From NCBI GenBank assembly GCA_015178975.1, contig WHVD01000009.1, positions 248,001-312,000 of the forward strand: 64,000 bases of DNA, given 5' to 3'. Of the stretch, positions 57,248 through 64,000 are shown piece by piece. Below the pieces are notes generated by a model. That model had not been told where the DNA came from, did not search any database, and was given only the letters and a program-made list of their open reading frames with translations. The DNA is from Hysterangium stoloniferum (Eukaryota > Basidiomycota > Agaricomycetes > Hysterangiales > Hysterangiaceae). Position 1 is the first letter of the stretch, and each line of letters starts with the position of its first letter. The translations under genes and the position numbers were made by a program.

Positions 57248-57517
57248 CGCGTTTACTAAGGATTAGTGTTGGTTACGTAAGTCAAATGTGGAGTTTGAAA
57301 AAAAAAAAGAAACATGGAATTGACACAGCGCACCTACAGTGTCTATCACTAAGACGCGGCACCTCTGCCACAGCCCTCTATGGCCTCTGTGAGCCTCCAA
57401 AAAAAATTTTTGATAGGATACATGGGTGAAATATGCGTAAATCTGCAATTTTGAAAATTACCCTGATTATGTAATCATTCACTTTTTGTGAAAGCATATC
57501 TGACTCATTGGTTGTAC

Positions 57518-60360
57518 ATGGCCCCTCCAACAAGAAGACAGAAGCATGCAAAGTCCCAATGGACTCATGGAGCCAAGTGCTTCAATAATGGCCTCATTGA
57601 GGACCTCTTGGACATTGTTCTTGATCCAGACTATGAACCAAATGATGGTTCAGATTCTGAAGATGAAGTCCACTTTGAGACTCACATTGGAGGAATGTCA
57701 TTCAGCTTAATGGATGATTCCGAGGTGGAAGAGGAGTCTGTGGATGGTGATAAATCTGGTGACAACAAAGGGGAGTCATGATGTTATTTGTACAGGCAAG
57801 AAGAGAAATCATTGGCATGAGGGAGATCTTGATGAATTTGTGGCTGAAGAAACTGTTGATTATACTGAACAATGTGCTCACAAGGCAGCACACCACTTTT
57901 GGGCTGGTATCATGAACTCAGTGAGCAGCATTAGTTTGATCCACTTATGACTATGATTTCCAATCTTGACATCCACATGTGGGATCTTTTTAAGGGGTCA
58001 GAAGCCAGTGAAAATGCCTAAGTATTCAATGCCATCTTACACTGGAACTGGCCAAACCAGGACCTACCTTTGCCAAAGGAACTTGCAGGAAGCTGCCTAA
58101 AACAATACAAAGATTACTTCCTTCTTTCAGCTGAAGAACCAGGGGTCCAGCCAAAGCACCAAATCCCCACAACCCCCTCTGTCTCCTTTCAATTCAAGCC
58201 ACACCACAGGGCACCCACCCGACAGGGAAATCCCTCACTTTCCTTCACCCCCTCCAACAATTCCCACAGAAACGATAACATCTGCCACTGAGTCCAATGC
58301 CAGTGAACAGATCCATCATGCAGGGCAAGGTGAGGAAGAGTGTATTCCCCTGGCCACAGCTTTCCTGGACATGACTGCTGATGACAATGATACTGCTGAG
58401 TCAGTTTCAGTTGCAAAGACTGTCAAGAAGCTCATTGTGGATGCAAAAAAATATAAATCATTTACTTCATTGTTTTACCTCAACTCCTTCAAGCAATTCA
58501 TTGAACTATGGGAGAAATATCAACAAAACCCAAGGATCAAAGCACCAATGAAGAAAGCCAGCCATGCCATTGCAGCTTCCATTGGAAAGAGACCATACAT
58601 GGCACGGAAGATCCGCAAGCTATACAGATATGTCACACACTTTCAAACTCTACCTCCAGCCAGTAAAGGGAAGCACCATGCTCATCCCTCCCTCCTGAAT
58701 AATGAAAGGATTGCACAAGCAGTGCGATGATACCTCACTGTTCTAGCAAATGGCGAGGTGAGTGTGAATGCTTGACTGCAAGGCTTGGGCCACTTGGTAC
58801 TTACAACTTGAAGATCACTCCTCTCCTCTTAATGAAGCAAGTGAATGATATCATCATCCCATCATTGGGATTGGACACAGGAGAACAGAAAATATCAGAA
58901 GTGACAGCACATTGTTAGCTTGCCAGGCTTGGATATGAACTAAAGGAAGTAAAAAAGGGTGTCTATGTTGATGGTCATGAATGAGAAGATGTTGTTGCTT
59001 ACCGCAAGCAGTTTTTGGACAAATTCCTTCAAAATGAAAGGTACATGTATTTTTATTGTACCATGCAGTCTTGTACAACCTGTTGACTTGTGAAATCAGC
59101 CTGTGATGTACCACACAGATGATGGTCTTGAGCCTGTCAAACCTAACTTAAGACTAGGTGAAAAGCTCCATATACCATTGATGCATGACAAGATGATTAT
59201 CCATGCAAATGATCTTCAACATCGTGTGTATGTGTATGATGGGAAGATGCCACTTCAGAAGAAGGGCCAAGGTCGGGCCATCCATGTGTCAGATTTCATT
59301 GTCGAGCACACAGGGCAACTTAGATTGTCAGAGACACAGCTTCAGGAGAATGCTGCACTATCAAATTATCAGCAGCTCCAGCACACTGATGCACAAGAGA
59401 TTATTTACCCTGGCAAGAACCATGATGGCTGGTGGACAAATGATAAACTTGTTGAACAAGTGAGGTTCTGTAGACATTCACTACAGGACATTACTCACCA
59501 TGCTCATGAAGGTGAAGTGGACAATTCCAATCATCAAGCGCATGTATCCCAATGCTGTGGCAGAGTTTGTCTTTGATCAGTCATCAGCACATGGTGCTTA
59601 TGCAAAAAATGCCCTAAATGTGAAAGAAATGAACATTAGACCAGGGGGGAAACAGCGCATCATGCACAATACCTATATCTCAATGGATAACCCAAACCCA
59701 ATGCTTCATGGAGTGACACAGATGATGGTTTTCCCAAATGATCTCCCAGAGGATCACCCTGATTTCGAATTTTGTGGCCAAGCAAAAGGGATGCGGTGTG
59801 TCTTGGAGGAATGTGGTCTGATTTCCATTCTTCAGGCAGCAAATGGTAGAAAGACAGTTGGTGAATGCCAGATGTGCAGACTATCCTGGGAGGTACACGA
59901 GTGGCTGCACTGTGAAGTGTTGGCAGCAGTAGAAGGGGGTGATGAACCTATTGAGATGCACACTGACATTGTGCAGGAGTCCATGCAAATGAATTGCTGC
60001 ATGTGAAAAATGCTGTCACATCAGCAGGACTTCAAGGAAGAGATACCACTTATTCAACTTATCATCGAGGAGGCAGGACACAAGTGCTGGTTCTTGCCCA
60101 AGTTCCACTGTGAGTTAAATCCCATCAAAATGTACTGGGGGTGGGTGAAAGCACGTGAGTTTTCAACATGGAAAATTGACGATGACTGTCACAGTGTCTG
60201 AGAATTTGTTCAACTGCAGGCTTCCGCAATGCTGGTGATGGCACATTTCCCACTGCAAAGTATCTTGTGCCAGAGCTTCTCAATGCTTGCCCTATTCAGA
60301 CGATCCATGCCTTTTTTCGCAAAACCTGGTGCTACATGGATGCTTACAAGTATGAGATTC
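57518..60360 (+). pseudogene. DDE transposase, decayed
   Basis: Starts MAPPTRRQKHAKSQWTHGAK, with an acidic N-terminal part (DPDYEPNDGSDSEDEV). Later open pieces: 58371-58730 ('KSFTSLFYLNSFKQFIELWE', 'GKRPYMARKIRKL'), 59103-59576 ('PLMHDKMIIHANDLQHRVYV', 'IIYPGKNHDGWWTNDKLVEQ'), 59500-60006 ('AVAEFVFDQSSAHGAYAK', 'GMRCVLEECGL'), and 'KFHCELNPIKMYWGWVKARE' at about 60098-60157. The last has the 'NPIE-W' form of a third catalytic acid, here Lys. This belongs to a transposase family common in basidiomycete genomes, whose superfamily I cannot name safely. More than five stops or frame changes. Confidence 0.8.
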
Positions 60361-60426
60361 AGTGTCAAAGGCTATACTTATGTTTACATTTTTTTTAAAT
60401 TCACAGAAAAGGCCTTAATACATGAC

Positions 60427-61170
60427 TGTTAAGAACTGAAAACTGACTAATGTTGGTAGGCTGATGGGGACCAATCGGAAGGACTTGGCTTTAGCTTATG
60501 TGCTGCGCCCTCGCAAATATCCATCAGGTGTCCTTAAATTTCGGATGGGTGAAAACTAGTCCTAATGAGTACCTCTCAGCGAGTTACTGATCGGAACAAA
60601 AGGATAAGTCGAGTGTCGGGCCAAGGGGTTGGGAACCAAGAGTGGGCAAGCGCACGTGAAGGCGGATAGCGGGATACTTAGTTATGAGACTTCTAGAGGT
60701 GTAAGAGAGTATTCTGAGTCGATATTCTGATTGCCTAGTAACTACAACTACGACGGGTTCATATACAAGTATCCAGCATCTAGAAAATACTAACTAGGAG
60801 AAGAGCAGAAAACAGTATTGACAAATAAGCTCGACTAGGAACAGGAAGGTTACGATTAGTTCGGAGGCCGTGACATAACTGAGAGCAAGATTATGAGAAA
60901 AGGAAATAGTCCGAGGGTTACAAATATATATAGACATATGTGAAACATAGAGTAGAACGGATTATCATAATAAAAGGGGACGTATCAGAGTTTAACCAGA
61001 TAATATGAGTATATTTTGACAGGGGCGTAAACAGAGTTTGATCACCGTGAAAGCATACATCAGCATCGGGAGACCAACAGTTTCCAATGTGATGACTTTG
61101 AACAATAACTTGAATTGTCAATAGGTGGTGATAACCTTGGGGACTGTCAGGTTGTGACATGGTTGTAACA
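60427..61170. mobile_element. Solo LTR, family 1, copy b (744 bp)
   Basis: Begins TGTTAAGAACTG and ends GGTTGTAACA. The flanking 5-mers ATGAC and ACGAC differ by one C/T. Homologous to 1447-2187 and 63123-63875. Inserted in the DDE transposon. Confidence 0.88.
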
Positions 61171-61522
61171 ACGACAAGCTGAATATGCTGTCAAAAAGTA
61201 CAAATCTCACCAGTGTTGTGGGCCAGTGGTAATGATGAGCCTCAGGGTGTTGCTGAACTAATGTTGCCAAATATGGCAACTCCAACTTCACTCCACTCAA
61301 TGCTGCTCAATGCTGACTCAATGCCAACTCAAATTCACTTTTCCTGATGGGCAGTTGGTAAGGTGATGAATTTCCCAAAATTTGTTCAGATAGCCCCAAC
61401 CATCCAACATAGTAGTGTACATTCAAGTAATCTAAGTCTCAAAATATGCAGTTTTGAAGGGGTAGATAGAATTTTGTTTTTGCCAGTGATTGAGTTGCCT
61501 ATTTTGAGCGGTTGACACTGTA

Positions 61523-62220
61523 GTGTGAAGAAACAGAAGTATTTTACACCCTAGTTCACTTACCTGATGCAATCACCCCTAACTTATCAAGAACGACAGC
61601 AACTTTAGCACCAGCAACATCAGGTTCCACGTGAAGTGCTCCATCCAATTCACCAATGAGCTTTGCAAAGAAACGATATTAGTGAATGGTATGCCCATTC
61701 TGTCATCTCAAAGATCATGCCCATGGGCTTATTGTAATAAGACAGTAATTGGTCGATCAAAGGGAATTATTGTTGGTATGTTGTAGTTAGTAGTCACCAT
61801 TTTGCCGACTTTTTCTGAATGTGAATTGTCTACAGGTGTCAATCACATTCCAAGACCTGAAGACTGGCCAGTATATGTTGAGATTCATTTCATCGGGCAG
61901 ATTCAACTGACGTCTCTTTGCAGCATGCCTGTTGAACAAGTGTGATTGACGTTGAAGCCTGTACATTTCTTTGATGCAAATCCTTCTTTGGACATACAGT
62001 ACCCAGACTGAAGGACTCAGTGAGTGCTATGGCTTTTGAGAATGGGACTTCCAAATATTCTGGTAATGGGATTTTCAACGACCAGACTAATGGGACTCCA
62101 AATCATTCCACTAATGGGACCTCGAATCCTACCTATAATGGAGCTTCCAAGCATTCAAGTGATGGGACTTCAGGTCACTCAATTATTCATCATGTGAGAA
62201 ATGGGACATTATGTTGTGCT
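61523..62220. other. Host segment with a coding-like minus-strand piece
   Basis: On the minus strand 61564-61668 reads 'FAKLIGELDGALHV', 'EPDVAGAKVAVVLDKLG' followed by a good GTAAGT donor, so it looks like a real exon, but I know no family. The rest of the segment shows no gene I can name. Confidence 0.35.
62041..62184. repeat. 24-bp minisatellite, 6 degenerate copies
   Basis: Units start with AATGGGAC(T/C) and translate on the plus strand as eight-residue repeats (NGTSKYSG, NGIFNDQT, NGTPNHST, NGTSNPTY, NGASKHSS, DGTSGHSI). A plus-strand ATG (about 62029) precedes it. Coding status unknown. Confidence 0.8.
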
Positions 62221-63029
62221 TGTCACGACCGGATTTCCCGCCAGACTCCAGGCACTAACTTATATGCACCCACGCCCTATACACACCCATTGTCAGTTTA
62301 CTGGAATTCCCGCCAGACTCCGTACGTCAGACTTGTCTACGTTCAACTTCATTACCTTGCGTATCAGTCACCGGAATACCCACTGGACTCCATCCCTGTC
62401 TATGTCCGACCTTGTCCCATGCATCAGTCACTGGACCCTGCTCGGAAAACCCGTCATCCCTCTAACAGAGCCCCATTCCCATTTTAGTCAAATGACCTGT
62501 CACAATTCAGACTCCACTCCTGCTCTGTTTCCCATTATGGTTTATGATTTGTCATGATTTGGACTCCACTCTGTTCTGTCCCATTCCTAACACAAAATTT
62601 GGTGTTTACTATTCTTGTTTTATGTTTTGCTAGTTTTATTTCATTATTACTGGATTTGGTATGTCATTCATTCCACGGTCTATATAGTCTGGCAGATGTT
62701 GTACATACAATCCAGTCAGAAAATTGGCTTAGATTCCCCCCAGTAATCTAATACATTTTCTGCTCTAAACTCCTACTTGAATCACACCGCTCATGCTAGT
62801 CGGAGCCCACGGGCTCCAGTGCATCTATCTCTCTTATCTATCTCGACTCACAACCTCCAAGCTACGACCCCTCGACCCATGAACCCCACCCGGACTCCCC
62901 GGGATTCCCGTCCACCTGTCTGAAATTGGACAACATGATCTCATGAGGGCACAGCCTATAAGTTGAAGCCAAGTCCTACCAGATATCCCATGGGTTTCTC
63001 TGGAAACCCACCGTGTACATACCCTAACA
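62221..63029. mobile_element. Solo LTR, family 2, copy c (809 bp)
   Basis: Begins TGTCACGACCGG and ends ACATACCCTAACA, with a perfect duplication GTGCT (62216-62220 and 63030-63034). Homologous to 5489-6307 over its whole length. Confidence 0.93.
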
Positions 63030-63122
63030 GTGCTTAATGTTGGGATGCTGGATTTGGGCTGGCATAGGACCTTCTGTGACTGCACAGCCATCAGCTCAGC
63101 TCCAGCTGCTTTTCCTCACGCA

Positions 63123-63875
63123 TGTTAAGAACAGAAAACTGACTGATGTCAGTAGACTGACAGAAACTGAACAGAAGGACTTGGCTTCAGCTTATATGCT
63201 GCACCCTCACAAGTTACCGTCGGGTGTCCTTAAATTTTGGGCAGGCAGAAAACCTAGTCCTGTTGAACAATCTTCTCGGTAAGTCACTGATCAGAAGCCA
63301 AAGGATAAGTTGAAGGTCAGTTGAAGGGTCAGGAGCCGAGGGTGAGCAAGTACACACAGGGGCGGAGGGCGGGATATTTAGAGTGTGACTATGAGAGATG
63401 TATACAAGTGTTCTGAGTCAATATTCTGATTGCCTTGTAGCTACATTACAGTTGGACTTAAAGACTAGTTATTGGTGTCTTGAAATACAAAGCTAAGAGC
63501 AGGAATGTCCAATTAGTGACAAATAAACTTTGACTAGAAACTGGAGGGTTACAATATGATCAGAAGCCGTGATTAACCAAGAGTGGGATTACAAGAAAAG
63601 GAAATAGTCTGAGAGCTACAAGTATATACGATATACGGGCATATGTGAAACATAGAGTAGAATGGATCATCATAATAAAAAGAGGATGTATCAAAGCATA
63701 ACCAGATGGTACGAGTATAACCTGACAGGGGTGTAAATGGGGTTTGATTGCCATGAAGGTATACGTCAGTGTCAGTTTGCTGACAGTTGCCAATACAATG
63801 ACTTGGCCAGTAACTTGAAACACAGGCAGGTGATAATATCATTGGGGACCATTGGGTTGCAACACAATTGTAACA
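63123..63875. mobile_element. Solo LTR, family 1, copy c (753 bp)
   Basis: Begins TGTTAAGAACAG and ends ACAATTGTAACA. The flanking 5-mers ACGCA and ATGCA differ by one C/T. Homologous to copies a and b. Confidence 0.88.
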
Positions 63876-64000
63876 ATGCACTTGCTGATTTTTTGTGATT
63901 TGTAGAACATTGCTGGTAAAAGAATAAGGAGGTTGATGCTGAGTATTGGCAGTTCCAAATGGTGTCTGCAAGTCTTTGTGGATGTAATTGACCATGGTGG
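63876..64000 (-). other. Coding-like fragment running off the window
   Basis: The minus strand is open from the window edge: 'MVNYIHKDLQTPFGTANTQH' onward to the LTR. If the LTR is removed it reads on into 63030-63122 ('EEKQLEL' and, one frame over, 'MAVQSQKVLCQPKSSIPTLS'). Family unknown; a transposase remnant is likely. Confidence 0.3.

Larger units (their letters stand above)
57337..61520 (+). mobile_element. DDE-type DNA transposon (about 3.4 kb without its LTR)
   Basis: Left end TA-CAGTGTC (57335-57343) and right end GACACTG-TA (61514-61522) form a short inverted repeat with TA on both sides. Inside lies one long, decayed plus-strand transposase. A solo LTR (60427-61170) sits in its 3' part. 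The boundary is inferred from the short repeat only; a longer inverted repeat is not visible. Confidence 0.6.

Overview
The window is nuclear DNA of a filamentous fungus, almost certainly a basidiomycete (Agaricomycetes). The evidence is very intron-dense genes with 45-75 nt GT-AG introns and micro-exons, a single-chain ATP-citrate lyase (ascomycetes split it into two genes), a basidiomycete-style YoaK/DUF1275 membrane protein, PLAC8 and NLR families, and copia, Tc1 and other transposon relics. A Rhizoctonia/Ceratobasidiaceae-like source is my best guess, from general resemblance only; no search was run.

Layout. 1-7.4 kb: AT-rich repeat mosaic with solo LTRs, tandem repeats and a hairpin cluster. 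7.46-8.77 kb: hexapeptide O-acetyltransferase gene with micro-exons. 9.79-14.25 kb: NLR-type gene (alpha/beta-hydrolase, NACHT, about 16 near-identical ankyrin repeats) whose reading frame is ended by an inserted LTR. 14.25-20.93 kb: nested transposon stack (LTR in LTR, then a copia element holding two Tc1-type pieces and another LTR). 21-23.9 kb: AT-rich spacer with tRNA-like remnants. 23.95-25.8 kb: divergent pair, a small Cys-rich protein (-) and a PLAC8 protein (+). 26-28.6 kb: decayed P-loop (Crinkler/RHS-type) gene and a further relic. 28.6-33.2 kb: LTR and spacer. 33.2-36.8 kb: DUF1275 membrane protein and COP9 signalosome subunit 3 (CSN3). 39.1-39.9 kb: WrbA-type quinone oxidoreductase. 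43.3-50.3 kb: 37-exon ABCC transporter. 50.5-54.8 kb (-): ATP-citrate lyase. 55.8-57.25 kb (-): eIF3g. 57.3-64 kb: decayed DDE DNA transposon 90 bp upstream of the eIF3g start, followed by more nested solo LTRs.

How the parts fit. Housekeeping genes (CSN3, ACLY, eIF3g, WrbA, ABCC) sit in compact blocks with gaps from about 0.2 to several kb and look intact; only one CSN3 splice junction is unresolved. Fast-evolving genes (NLR, Crinkler-like) border the transposon islands and carry the damage. The genes do not form one pathway or operon. Exon models were built by hand from splice signals, reading phase and family resemblance; the phase sums agree for every gene except one CSN3 junction.

Most of the transposon calls rest on features read directly: TG...CA ends with 5-bp target-site duplications (AGGAG, TGCAT, GTGCT, ATAGT, CCTCC, GACAG), or TA duplications with CAGTG ends.
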